Source of the DNA: Eremomyces bilateralis CBS 781.70
Taxonomy: Eukaryota > Ascomycota > Dothideomycetes > Eremomycetales > Eremomycetaceae
Direction of reading: 5' to 3'
Length of the DNA: 64,000 bases
Assembly (NCBI RefSeq): GCF_010015585.1
Contig: NW_022985068.1
Span: 1,753,911-1,817,910 of the forward strand
The stretch's first letter is position 1, and the number at the start of each line of letters is the position of its first letter. Shown here piece by piece: positions 1-11,098 of the stretch. The position numbers and the translations under genes were made by a program. Under the pieces are notes generated by a model. The model ran no database searches and was not told where the DNA came from. It saw nothing but the letters and a program-made list of their open reading frames with translations.

Positions 1-427
1 ATGCCGGCAGCGTAAAAGGCCGGGGCAATAGTCAGGCAGATGATTTGGAGGAGGTAAGGGTCCTATAGAGGATGGGTCAGAATTGATGGTAGAAATGAAA
101 GAGATCGCGCAGACGTACCTCAGCAAATGGTTTGCTATGGGCCATAACCCGTCCGATATATCCTATCATCTCCAAAAGGCTACCGCAAATCATGGCGATT
201 GTGAAGCCATGAAAACTTCGATACACCACACTCTGGACAACGAATGCGACGACGGTGAGGGCGAAGAGGGCTGTGAAAAGGCTATTCGCCGCCAGAGACG
301 GCAGGTAGCCCCAGTATGAGTATCCTAGAGGGCATGTTTCGAGAGTGCAGAGCTCTCTGCAATCGCGGCGGTTGTTGTTCGTGATCGTATCAAGGCCCAG
401 AAGGCATTTTTCGAAGGCGTTCGACAT
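1..427 (-). CDS. RTA1-family multi-TM membrane protein, 5' part (runs off left edge)
   Basis: The start ATG is at 427. Exon 1 (427-119) gives 103 residues: a Cys-containing extracellular N-terminus with GYSYWGYLPSLAAN, then hydrophobic segments with the family-typical MICGSLLEMIGYIGRVMAHS. A 56-bp intron (118-63, GTACGT..CTATAG) follows and exon 2 (62-1) continues in frame as DPYLLQIICLTIAPAFYAAG. This order is diagnostic of the RTA1 lipid-translocating-exporter-like family, fungal seven-TM plasma-membrane proteins linked in yeast to 7-aminocholesterol resistance and sphingoid-base export (Rta1, Rsb1). The substrate cannot be told from sequence. The rest of the gene lies outside the window. 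Confidence 0.88.
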
Positions 428-1801
428 CCGGAGCGCCTCGGCCGTGTTCAGATGCAGACAAGGTTCGACGTCCCGTTTGCAAATTGATATCTTTCTTTTG
501 CCGTTGATCTATCAGAAGGATATCCACGAGGGTGGTTTTCTATCGGAAACGACCCGCCGACAGAAACCCGCGGTCTTCCGGTCACTATTATTGGGATAGT
601 ATTGAACAGATGGAGACGAGGTGGCGATGAACAAAACTGAATGGTGTAGGGGATTCTGACAAGGTGAGAGCCGTATACAGCAACTTAAGAAAAACTCTGA
701 GTCCCTAGAGAAGGAAAACTATCATCAACAACTGGTCTCAACAGAGGGAACGAGGGGATTGGGATAAAGTTGAATATCCATCCGAGATCTTGGGCCCTCT
801 CCACCATTACTGTCTCCATGCGGGTCATGGATTAGCCATGGCGATCTTGGTGCCCATGCAAGGACGGACGGACTCCCTTCCGATCACCAGGTTCGAGTCC
901 TTCGGCGGGCTCGCTTACAGGGAAAGAATGGCAAACGGAAGCATTTGGAAGGTTACGAGGATCCTAGATTCTTGGTGCTAACTTAGTTAAGGAACCTAAG
1001 AAGTAAGAACCCAGGTGCTGCCGACTGCCGACGATTTTCAGATTAGCAGACTTCCATTGACGAATCGGATCCCCGTCGGAACGGTGTACCCGGGCAAATT
1101 CCTGTCCAGTTGTCCCTTTGACTTTAGAAATTAGAATCCATTCTTAGGATTTAAGTATCGATAGGAGGCGTTGATCGGTCATCATGGGATGGGAACTCAC
1201 TTCCGCATTTCCGACTCCCTTTTTGGCTACCATTGAACTCACTCACAAACTCGCCGCACCCAACACTTCTGCTTGCGGTGCTCACTGTATGGGCCATCCC
1301 GTATTACCTGTGCCTGTAGACAGTACTCTCAGGTACCTAACATAACTAACGATACAAGGCACAATAGAAAGCAAAGATGGTTGATACTTTGCAAGGGCAC
1401 CAACATCTGGTATCGTATCTCCAGTTCAAAGGTAGGAATTTCCTATGAAATCTTGTCCAAAAGGTTCTGCCGTAACACGCATCGGATCTCATGTGTTGCC
1501 AAAGCAAAGGCATGCCCACAGCAAACCATTCGCTAATTAGGTCAAACACATTGTTCTGGGTCATCCCTTGTCAAGTTCTTCTATTCCCTCAATCTGTTCT
1601 GCGATAGATCCTCTAAGTCCACCGGTGTTCCACTGGATTCCTTATGCCGCTCTGCGAGTCTCCTATCCAAATCTCGTTCAGATACCAACGCTGACCCTGC
1701 CATCCACGGGATTGGGAGAGGGAGAAACATCTATCCAAGTTACAAGCACTAGTCTTAAATCGAATCACAGCAGCTCAAGACATCAGATGGTCCGCTTCGA
1801 C
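428..1801. other. intergenic, no gene supported
   Basis: About 1.4 kb between the RTA1-like gene and the F-box pseudogene. It holds only short open frames on both strands with no recognisable domain. A T-loop-like string near 888-896 does not fold into a tRNA. It probably contains the promoter of the leftward RTA1-like gene. Confidence 0.5.
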
Positions 1802-3057
1802 ATGGCTTCCCTATCTACCTTGCCACGCTTGCCTACAGAGCTTCTCCTGGCCGTGACAAGTTCTGCGGATAACACAGGTTCCCTCTTTTCTCTGCGGTCG
1901 ACTTGTCGTACAATGCGAGCTGCTTGCTAGGAAACCTCCATAAGACGCTATTTCGAAACCCGAAGTCATCTTCTAAGCTTCGAGTCCCTGCTGTCTGATT
2001 GCCATCTCGAAGCATTCCATTCTTGGTCCCGCTGTCGGCCAACTTATTATCTGCACCATTGGTGATCCATTGGGTCTACAACACAGCTATACCAGTGGCA
2101 AATATACTGTTGATCGAGCGGAATTTACGACACTGCTTAAAACGGCGCTCTCGAGCCTCGACAACTACAAGTCTTTTGGGCTCGCTATAGCAGTCGTCAC
2201 TAATCCACTTCCTTGGGGCTACAAACAGCATCCAGACCAGTTTAAGAGGCGCAAACTTTTCATTCGCCAGCCGCCCTTACTACCCCCTCCACCTCTCTCA
2301 CCATATCAGGACTTCAGTCTCTTTGAGCGCAGCTACCAAGGTACCGACCATTCACTTTCGAGAACACTTCATGTCCTCATACCATTGCTCCTCGAGAGCA
2401 AGCTGTAGCTAGAGAAATTTACAGTTCGATTCGAACGCCGTAGAAGCTTCGAGAGCTGCCTTCCCGTGTCTTCCCTGGAGATACCTGGCGGACTTTGCGC
2501 TGTGTGGCGTGCTGGGTTACTTCATAATCTACTGAGGCTTGAGCTTCAGATAGAACGCGGTCCACAGTTTCTACCCAGGACTCTATGGAAATTTCTAAAC
2601 CTTACACCTGGCTTGGAGAGCCTGTTCATCACAGCCTGCCGGCATGCTGCTGCTGGTGTCGACGTAATATTCCAAGACTTTGCTTCGGATCTGAGCCTTC
2701 AAAATCTACAGTCTCTTAGCTGGCGGCGATTCAATTTCACCAGCGTGTCTCTCTTTGCGCTCCTTGACCGGCATAAGGGATCTTTGAATGCGATAAATTT
2801 GGAAGAGCACACGTTCCGCGGTGACTATGCTCGTGCAATTTGGCCCCGGATATTAAGGCAAGGGATCCTGATCTCGAAAAGTTCATGATCATTTCATGTG
2901 ACGTGTTCTCGGAGAAGGGGACCGGGTTTATAGCCTTCTATGGCCATGGAGGAGATAGAAGGAGCGAATTCTCGGACCATTCGCCGCTGGGGATACAAAC
3001 AGAACTTTGGGACATGGATCGGAACGAACTATACACACGAACCGTCAAGGGTGAATG
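1802..3057 (+). pseudogene. decayed F-box-domain protein gene
   Basis: From ATG 1802 the frame reads MASLSTLPRLPTELLLAV..LFSLRSTCRTMRAAC, a clear N-terminal F-box. It is cut by TAG at 1928-1930, beyond which the same frame continues sensibly (ETSIRRYFETRSHLLSFESLL) to TGA at 2063. The reading then resumes in another frame (GLQHSYTSGKYTVDRAEFTTLL) to TAG at 2406-2408, continues past it (LEKFTVRFERRRSFESCLP, then PGLESLFITACRHAAAGVD), and shifts again near 2840-2888 (DPDLEKFMIISCDVFSEKGTGF) to the end at 3057. The order matches the large ascomycete family of about 400-residue orphan F-box proteins. Two or more frameshifts and three stops make it non-functional; none is removed by a convincing GT-AG intron. 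Confidence 0.72.
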
Positions 3058-3965
3058 AAGGAAGGCGTAGTTAGCCTACTTGAAGCCCGGAGACCAAAAA
3101 TTGCTGCTTGGAGGAAATTCAGTGTCAAGAATCCTCTTATGCTATGCTGCTTAACTGTCAGAAGGCCAACATGCCCAAGAAAGATGGTTAACACGGTCCA
3201 TCCAGGTAGGCGAGATTAGTGGTCTTCGATGCATATCTCCAGGACTTCGAAAACTCAGTTGAAGTTCAAGAATCCTCCTTTGGTGCTTGCTCGTTGCTAG
3301 GTTGGAGCGGATCTTGTCACCATGCGTCGAACAACATAGGGAACTATGTGAATATTAGTCAACCCCTTCACAGCTGAACATATTATTTCTTAATGGATTC
3401 AACTCCAGCTAGAAGTCTGAGTTTTGCAAACTCAACAGTTCCGTATACCAGTGCTTGCTTTTCCTAGTGCAAAGACCTCTCACATGCCATGCTCCATTTC
3501 GTAAAGCACATCGATCGATTCCCATCTTGATGTAGGCTGGGTTCGGAGCCTCTTAGTACTACCAGCCTCCCAGTCAGTGGCTTTTTACGGCGAGGAAAAA
3601 ATCAATTCATGTTGTTTAGTAAGCCATGCGGATTGACCTTTCAAGAACTTCCGGCTTCGTAAACAGGACCTCCCTACAATTCTTGAGGAACATAAAGAGA
3701 CCTGAAACACCTGCTCTTGGAGCACATGGGCTTTAGGAGGTCCTCCGATGATGAAGCACCTTCCCTAAGGAAAAGTGGCACACAATACAGGCAAGGTACT
3801 CTGATATTATTTCAAACGCTTTCGCTATAACTCAGGAATGATCTCATTGCAACGGATATAACAGTATTCAGTCCTATTTGCACCTTACCGTCAAGAGGAA
3901 TCCCGATCTTGCTGAAGCGACTTGGTCTAATCGATACAGCCTTGCCGAAACTGACCTGTCCTCAA
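3058..3965. other. intergenic, no gene supported
   Basis: Region between the 3' end of the F-box pseudogene and the 3' end of the leftward GPI-type gene. Many stops occur in all frames. I see no domain, repeat or RNA gene. Confidence 0.45.
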
Positions 3966-4683
3966 TCACAAACCTACCGCTAACCCCCCGATAGTAGCCA
4001 TAATTGCCGCGAGAATTCCTATCACAGCAAGCTCTCCAACAGTGCTCATTGCGTTTGCCGAATTGGTGCCGCTCTGGCCACCGGAAGCTCCGCCTGGCGT
4101 ATCTGTAGAGCTGCCACTTGTCACCGCGCCAGCACTGGTCGCGATAGGAGCATCGATCACCGTTTCGCAAGTTTGTGCTTCAAAGCCGGCAATTTGGTTG
4201 GATAGAACAGCGTTCTGCACAGAGCTGGTCGGGCAGTATTGCACAATACATCTGTACGGATAGGGTTAGTCCGCCTGTCTCGGGTGTCTATCATAGCACG
4301 GGGCATACGAATAAGCATCTTTCTGATATGCACAACCGCAGTATTCGAAGGGTGAGAATAAATTTGCCGCCGTCGCAGTGGCGGAAATGCAGACGTCATA
4401 GGTCGAAAGAGCTATGGAATGGCAGGACGATACATCTCTGATACAAGATTAGGACTGGATTCGGGAGGAGTGCGTTGACAGACGGAGCGAGCCAGACTAA
4501 TGGGTCTTTCCAACATTTAGGATCATAAGCCGCTGGATGTTGGGTGCTGGTAACCGTGGCTGAATAGGAGGTCCGAGTCCTAGATACCGATCGTGCGGTA
4601 CGGGAAGCAGTTGTGGAATCCCGTCCAGCAACAAGGGATGTCACGATGCATATCGTGAACATAGTGAGGCTAGAGAACAGCAT
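3966..4683 (-). CDS. Cys-rich secreted, probably GPI-anchored surface protein
   Basis: ATG at 4683 opens a signal peptide (MLFSSLTMFTICIVTSLVAG) followed by a Ser/Thr-rich stretch and PKCWKDPLVWLAPSVNALLPN. A middle exon reads SSCHSIALSTYDVCIS..FEYCGCAYQKDAYSYAP. A 48-bp intron (GTGCTATG..GACTAACC..TACAG, about 4297-4250) joins it to CIVQYCPTSSVQNAVLSNQI. The C-terminus is a Gly/Ser/Thr-rich stalk followed by a hydrophobic tail (GELAVIGILAAIMATIGGLAVGL), as in GPI-anchored fungal surface proteins. Cysteine spacing recalls CFEM-like small-Cys proteins but I cannot assign it to CFEM. The first intron (near 4480-4438) is uncertain because donor and acceptor choices are weak. Function unknown. 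Confidence 0.6.
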
Positions 4684-7600
4684 AATGGCAGTGGTATGAC
4701 TGGTATCGAAGCAATGATAGGGGATGTATCAAACTTGAATAACAACTGACGATTGGAATCGAAAATGCAGATGCAGAAGCCAAAATCCAACGGAAAATCA
4801 TCCTCAGTTCTCCTTTATAAGGGTTGTTTACCTCTGGCCCCTTTCCTTATCATGGACTAATCTGTTCCAGCTGAATATTTTAGCCATGTTAGGCCAAGTC
4901 ATGAACAAGGTCCCAAATTACAATTCTGTTGGTGCTATTTGCGGTTAACCACAACATCACAGCGTTTCCATGCATATGGCCTCAGAATTGTGAGAGTTGT
5001 CTCAAGCAGTCAGGATAAATTTGGGAACAAGAAACGGAATTCTCCAGGCCGCAAGCTCACACAATGGGTTTTATGAGCAAAAAGGCATATGGTAGGAAAT
5101 ACGCTGGGGGAGAGCTGATAAGGCCAGTCTTGGTGGCTATCCAGTGAGATTGAGTTATTCACGGCCAAGCAACGGGCTAAAAAGCTAAAGGGGCTGGACT
5201 GTGTGAAGACCCCGTTATCTGTATGCGGGGTTGGGTAGCTACAAAAGACATGAATTGATGCGAAACTGAAATGAAGTTTTAAAGTCGGTGAGAGGACAAT
5301 GCGCCATTCTCTTGTCCTGAGCATGGGGACGAAAAGACGCCGCTTGCAGGACGACTGGTATCGAGTGATCCCCAACAGCAGTTTCCTATTTGTATGAATG
5401 ACAGTCAGGGCTAAGTCTGTCCATTAACCCTCATCTCTCATGCCCGAAGTCGCAGCTCGAGCGCCCCATACCTTACATGCATATTCAGACCAGATTTTGT
5501 CATACCAATGCCCACATTGTGGCTCTCCGACTTGCATCTAGCACCTGCATTTTGGCTGGCGGGGCATGATGGCACTGGATACCATCCTGGAGCCATAGCG
5601 ACGAACCTATTATAGAGTCAAGGGCAAGCACGGAGGTATAGTTGTCATATTAGTCCGATCCAAATACTCGCTCAAAAGCTACACGGTATATCTTGCGTTA
5701 CTCTAGCCAAACGGGGGCGGCTCAATTCGTCTCCCCACTGTCCAGCTTGATGGAGACATCATAAAACTCATGAACTCTTCCACTGGCTGCAGCAATTGAC
5801 GGGCATCTGATAAGACCTTAATCGAGCGGACATCAATATCCCGAAACATCCCTGTCAAAATAGTAGAGAATTCAAGCCATTGAGAGTAGCATTTGCAGTA
5901 TATCGGGCCGGCATCAAAGTCTGTTGGAGCACAACATATATGCGGGCTCTGTGGTAAGAATGTCTCCGATGACTATATTGCTTGACCGTCCAATCGTTGG
6001 CGGCTGGGCAACTAGGATCGTGCTATGCGGAGGCTGGGATACTGAGAGCGGTGAGATTCTCGACTAATTGATCTTGAATATGGTGGTGTAAACGCCCGGC
6101 AGATCGAGCAGTTATCAAAGGTGGTTGCGGCAGTGAATGCAGTGACGTTGGATTTGATATATCATATTTGCAGGGGTATACACGTGGTGACATCACGCAT
6201 TGCGAGTACTGCACGCTACAGTATTCCACCTGGTACGCCGTAATATTAGTGCACGCGAATTCATTACCGAGCAGAAGAAGGGCCGATTCTAATTCAAGCG
6301 GCTTGAGTAGATGTAAAGTATCATTTATCATATCGGGAACGTGTTTGCGATGTTACAGTCAAAACGAAGCTCCAGTGACTTAGCAGTTAAGAGCAAGATC
6401 CGGGAACTAGGTCGTGCACATGAACAATAAGCGATGTAATAGGCATTATGCAGATCATGATGAATCTACAGCAAAAGGTAGGTACCCTGACCAGTGACCT
6501 CCATTGTATCTGGGTGATTGGGGCATGATAACTCCGAGCGGCAGAGCGGCAAGGCTACCAGAAGGCTAACGGCTCGCACCGTTTCCGGGCTATGGGAAAC
6601 CTATCTAAGTCCATGCATACTAGTAGGTTCCTAAACGGCACGTATCAATGACTTGCTAGGGCCCTGCATTTGACTTCTGCAGTGCATGCATTATTATTGC
6701 ATGTTATTTATATTGAGTAAACGTCTGTATGAGGAGTGCTGTGTAACCCTTGTTCATTAGCCATTCGGTGGGACTATGAATGTCCCGACACTGAAATCAG
6801 TGGCAAAACGAACGTACAATATCGGATTAATTTTTCCTAGCACTGTATATTTAATGTCAAGCTTGAACCTAACCGACAGCTACTTTTAAATGACATTGTT
6901 ATATCCATGATATCCTATACTCATATGATGGCCACTGGAGGAAGCGAACTGCCTGCACTCTGCATTAGCGGGAGCGCTGGTCTAGATGAATGCTAGGGGT
7001 TTACGAGTGAAACTCACATGTATGCGATTTTTGCTCCACCATCATGAGTGATAGTCCAGACCTGCATCTGTAGTGCTGATCTATATCCAATTATGAACCT
7101 GTCGCTCAAGACCAGCATCCATGTATGGTCAACTATTAAGCTAACCAACAGGCGAGAAACACGTTCCTTTAGTATCTAGATATGACGGTGCCCTAAGGGA
7201 AACGAGAAATCTCCTCTGAAGTCACATGTGCTCGGGTAATTCTGAGAGATCTGGAGATGCCTCTGCGCCACGGACAGATCGGATACAGGGCATAGGGATT
7301 TCACTTGATGCCATGACGATTGTCCGCTGGTCGGGAACATCTAAGAGATTACCAATTCAAAATGGCAAAGAAGCATTATCATGTCTTGGCAAGCTATGAA
7401 CTTGGCCCTTTAGCATTGAAAGCTTCCTCAACGCTGTAAATACTAAATGTTTGATCGAATGATAGCATACAGCCATACAGTGGAGGGACAAGTGGCCAAA
7501 CATGTATTACAAAATTGTACATTGCTGGTACTGCTCCTCACATAATTTCTAGACCCCTCTGCGCGGTACAAGCCGCCTCAACGTCTGATGGACGGCAACC

Positions 7601-7896
7601 CGGGCCAACTACCACTAATAGTGATATTGACTGCATAAGTTCCATCCCTTTTTCTTGGCTACCACTCGCTCAGCACTAAACTAAGGGATCCACTGCAAAT
7701 TACCTGTCAGATTTGTTCCAACCTTTGTGGAAATTCCCGAGTTCCACGATCCCATAACTTGGTCATGCAGGTCATGAATGTCATTAATATCAGATGTACA
7801 TATGATTCGTCACGCCATAAGGAGGGTCGTCTCTTGACTTGACGGTAACCAGTCGCGTAATTGAAAGCAATGGTGGTGTTGCATAAACGTTTCTCA
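4684..7896. other. gene-poor, AT-richer stretch with one possible relic exon
   Basis: Apart from the relic exon at 5703-5948 I find no supportable gene in these 3.2 kb. Open frames are short and have no family signatures. The stretch downstream of the forkhead gene (6400-7890) looks like decayed or non-coding sequence. Confidence 0.45.
5703..5948 (-). pseudogene. possible relic C-terminal exon of an unidentified protein
   Basis: On the minus strand an acceptor-like CTTACCACAG (ending at 5949) is followed by 81 uninterrupted codons to TAG at 5703-5705. They read SPHICCAPTDFDAGPIYCKC, then SQWLEFSTILTGMFRDIDVR, and end in SSWTVGRRIEPPPFG. The composition is coding-like: amphipathic, with mixed charge. 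Upstream, a minus-strand open frame (6331-6023) might be an earlier exon, but I could not join the two with confidence. I do not recognise the family. It could be the 3' end of a small real gene or a relic. Confidence 0.3.
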
Positions 7897-9632
7897 TCAG
7901 AGCCACCGGTTGAAGTCGTCGTGGCACAGTGGGGGATCGAAGGTGGATGGCACCATGCTCGCCAGATCCATCTGCCAGTCAAGTGATTGCGGCGTTACGG
8001 GCGAGTTGGTATCCGATGGAGGACTGTCGTAGAAGAGCGGCTCCCCTGGCTTGAGTTTAAACTCCAGCGCATGGATCCCTTCGTTGATCCCTTCATGGAT
8101 CGGTGATGCAGCCGCACTACCATCCAGCGCAGCCGGGCTGAATTTGTGTTCACCGAAGACTGAGGATACAGGAGTCGGAGGGGTCCGCTCATCTGTGGCA
8201 GCTGCGGAGGTCTGAGGTCGACTGGCGACCATGCCTGGATCTTCGTGGTATGGTGACGGCTGGCTCGGGGGAGTGTAGTATGGTGAAGGAGCAGTGAGTG
8301 GGGGGGTGGAAGTCGTGAAAAGGAGATCGTGCGCATCGTACGCGAAACTCGGTTGGGATGGCAGGTCCACTTGAGGCAATCCATGCGGATAGGAATAGCG
8401 GTAAGCGGGATTCGTCATGTTTAGCGATGGAACTTCATCCATTCGGTCGAGTTTTCCTGAGCGGCGCAAGCGAGCGTTTCGTTTCGTAGCTTGTCCGCCT
8501 TTTGCTCCTGACGCTTGCCGCTGAGGTGCAGGATGGTGGGATCGTCCATTTCGCTTATTCCCCTGCTTGGTACGAAATCGAGTCGTGGATTTGACACCTT
8601 CTCGGACCGCGTCTTCGTCCAACCGCCACATGAACCCTTTCTTCGTTTCATCCCCAAACGGTTGGTCAACCTTCTTGAATGCCTAGGCCATGTCAGTTGC
8701 GATCTAGAACATAAGGACACTGCCCGTACCCCATTCATCGAAAGGTTATGCCGGATACTGTTTTGCCATCCTTTGGTGTCGGGATCTTTGCCTTTATCGG
8801 TGTTCTGCCGGAACCAGGTGTAGATATCGCGAAGAATCATGGTGTGATTTGGTGCGTGCAAGAGCGCTCGAAAGATCAGCTTTGCGTAGGGCTCCTCCTT
8901 TTCGGCAGCAGAGTCTTCCCCATTTCGCGGAGGGGTTTTGACTTCGGCATTCGCACTAGTGAAGCCTGCGGAAGGCTTGAATTCTGTGCCATATCCATCG
9001 GATGGACTAAGAGAACTTGGTTCATCCGCAGCAGGTGAAGGATATTCCTCTTTTACCTGCACCGTCCCCGAGGCGCTTGGGTCAAAGGGCAAGTATCCAG
9101 GGAAAGTACTCGATCGATCTGTTTGGATGTTTGATATCTCCGGCGTTTGGATTTGATATACGGAAGGAGGGAACGAGTCTTCGACTGAGTTAAATGGACT
9201 TCGTTGAGCGAGATCTGGAAATCGCCGAGGGCAAGTCACATCTGCCGCCGAAGGCCACCTGGCTCCGTATACATCGTTGGTGGGTCCGGACGCATATGAA
9301 GGGATTGCAGTATAATTCAGAAATTCCTCTTCAGTAGGGACATATGAGGAGGAAGTGTTCGGAGGGCCGCCTGGATCCCCTTTCGGGACACAGTCGTAGA
9401 ATGAAGACATGGTCGAGACACCACTAGGGAGGGCAGCAAAAACGTCTTCCCAGCCCTGAACACCGTCGGCGCCGTTGGTCGGTGGGTCATCAGTCGGAAA
9501 CGCCATGGTCCGTGGTGTAAGCGATGGCCTGAGTTGTGGATTGGAGTTCTGAAGAGAAATTTGCGTAGAATGGGGAGTAGAAAGGGACATATGAGGGTCA
9601 GGAGCCCAACTCTTCGCATTCGTAGAATCCAT
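7897..9632 (-). CDS. forkhead (winged-helix) transcription factor
   Basis: Two exons (9632-8730 and 8682-7897) are separated by a 47-bp intron (GTACGG..CCTAG) and give 562 aa. The forkhead domain lies at about residues 247-335: EPYAKLIFRALLHAPNHTMI, then the recognition-helix block GWQNSIRHNLSMNG, across the splice junction into AFKKVDQPFG..KKGFMWRLDEDA. This is a sequence-specific nuclear DNA-binding fold. The flanks are disordered, Pro/Ser/Thr-rich and acidic, typical of activation or phosphoregulatory regions. The region after the domain is basic (FRTKQGNKRNGR) and could act as a nuclear-localisation signal. Fungal paralogues control cell-cycle and developmental genes; I cannot say which one this is. 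Upstream there is 1.4 kb without a gene, probably its promoter. Confidence 0.93.
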
Positions 9633-11098
9633 CGTAAGGGAGCACTTTACGTGAGCTCACACCTAATGCGACGATTGGGAGGAACAATGGTAACGGTCAG
9701 AATGGGCCAGAATGTGGCACAAGGAGTGTTGCCGGGAGTCGGAAGGCCAAGGATGAGCAATTGACAACCGTCCTGACCGATTTGATGGCGGCTAGTGAGA
9801 CATTTTGAAGCATATCAAAACACACATCGACTCAAAGTCCAGAGAAATAGGTTGGGTCAAGCTCCTATCGGGTCGGATTGCGGTCTTTTTCGCCTTGCCA
9901 TGACATAGGTACGGAAGCCAACGCAGAATGTTCGACGCATGCATTCTCCGGCGATTGTCACTACCGGCATCAGGGCAAACAGGGACGATGTGCCTGAGCG
10001 GTCGGCTTCTCACACCAATGCCAAAGCTGCCCACCTCGGCTTGCCTCTCCCAATTCACCTACGGAGGGTGAAAGGCGATGAGTGACATGACTGGCCTGCC
10101 TGGTTTTGCTGCCCAATCACAACCCAACAGTCCTCCAAAGACTCAGAAAGATGTACCTCGTGGAGTCAAGAGAGTGGGACTGGTCTAACGAGGGAGGTTG
10201 ACAAGCCCAATGAGATCTAATTGCCAGTTACATGCACATGCGGAAAGGTGCAGGCAGCTTGTAGGTACGACGGCCGGTAACTGGGAATTGGCGACACAAG
10301 CCTTTCAGACCATGACAAGATCGGGAAAACCTGACCGCCCTGGGACATAACGGATGGTGCTGATCTTCTAGAACGCCTTCTTGGACAATGTCTCATGCAC
10401 AACGGGCGAAGGGGGCGCCTGGGATAGACAGGCGGAGCTCAACGTCCCATGCCAGTCGAAGTTGCGCCTGATGCAGGTGACACATCGTTCACCAGACCAT
10501 CATTCACTTTCTGCGCCCCGTAGTGGCTGATTTGTTGCACTGCTTAGCGAGATCGGGCCAGTAGAGCGTGAGAGGCAAAAGACCGACCGATGATGGAGAA
10601 TCATTGGGTCCGTCGCACGTTACCACCACTCCACAGGACACAGAGTAACAGGCCAACATGGACTAGCCAGCCTTTTCAAATTCAGCATATCGATAGGTCC
10701 AATATTGCGACAGAAGTCCAGAAGAACCATAACATCTCCTCCGATGCAGATGTCGAGCTGACCGTTCCGGGGCGCCGGATCTCGGCGCGAGTCCCGCGAG
10801 GAGGCGCAACGGAACGCGGCTCTATGCAAATCGGAGAATTTCATAAAAGATGATGGCCGATCAAGCTGATTTCCTCCACGTGGTCCATGGACCCTGCCGT
10901 TGTTTTGAATTCTGGAGGAAAGAATTTCCTATCACAGTGTAACTATTCCCAACGACGGCATGTATGACACCCAATCTATTCACTGCTTCTTTGCGAATGG
11001 CTTCACTTGCCAATAACTGCATCCATTCTGCTCACGTTTGGATATAATGGGTCATGGTCGGTATTAAACAAGGCGTCCATAACAAAAACTGCAAGCTT
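9633..11098. other. intergenic between forkhead promoter and cactin 3' end
   Basis: No coding signal is convincing. The stretch should hold the forkhead gene's promoter and 5' leader (leftward) and the cactin terminator. Short frames here have no domain. Confidence 0.45.

Noticed and set aside
820-920. tRNA-like string (GGTTCGAGTCC) with distant complementary ends
   Set aside because: The T-stem pairs only three of five bases and the acceptor ends do not join at the right distance; no cloverleaf fits.
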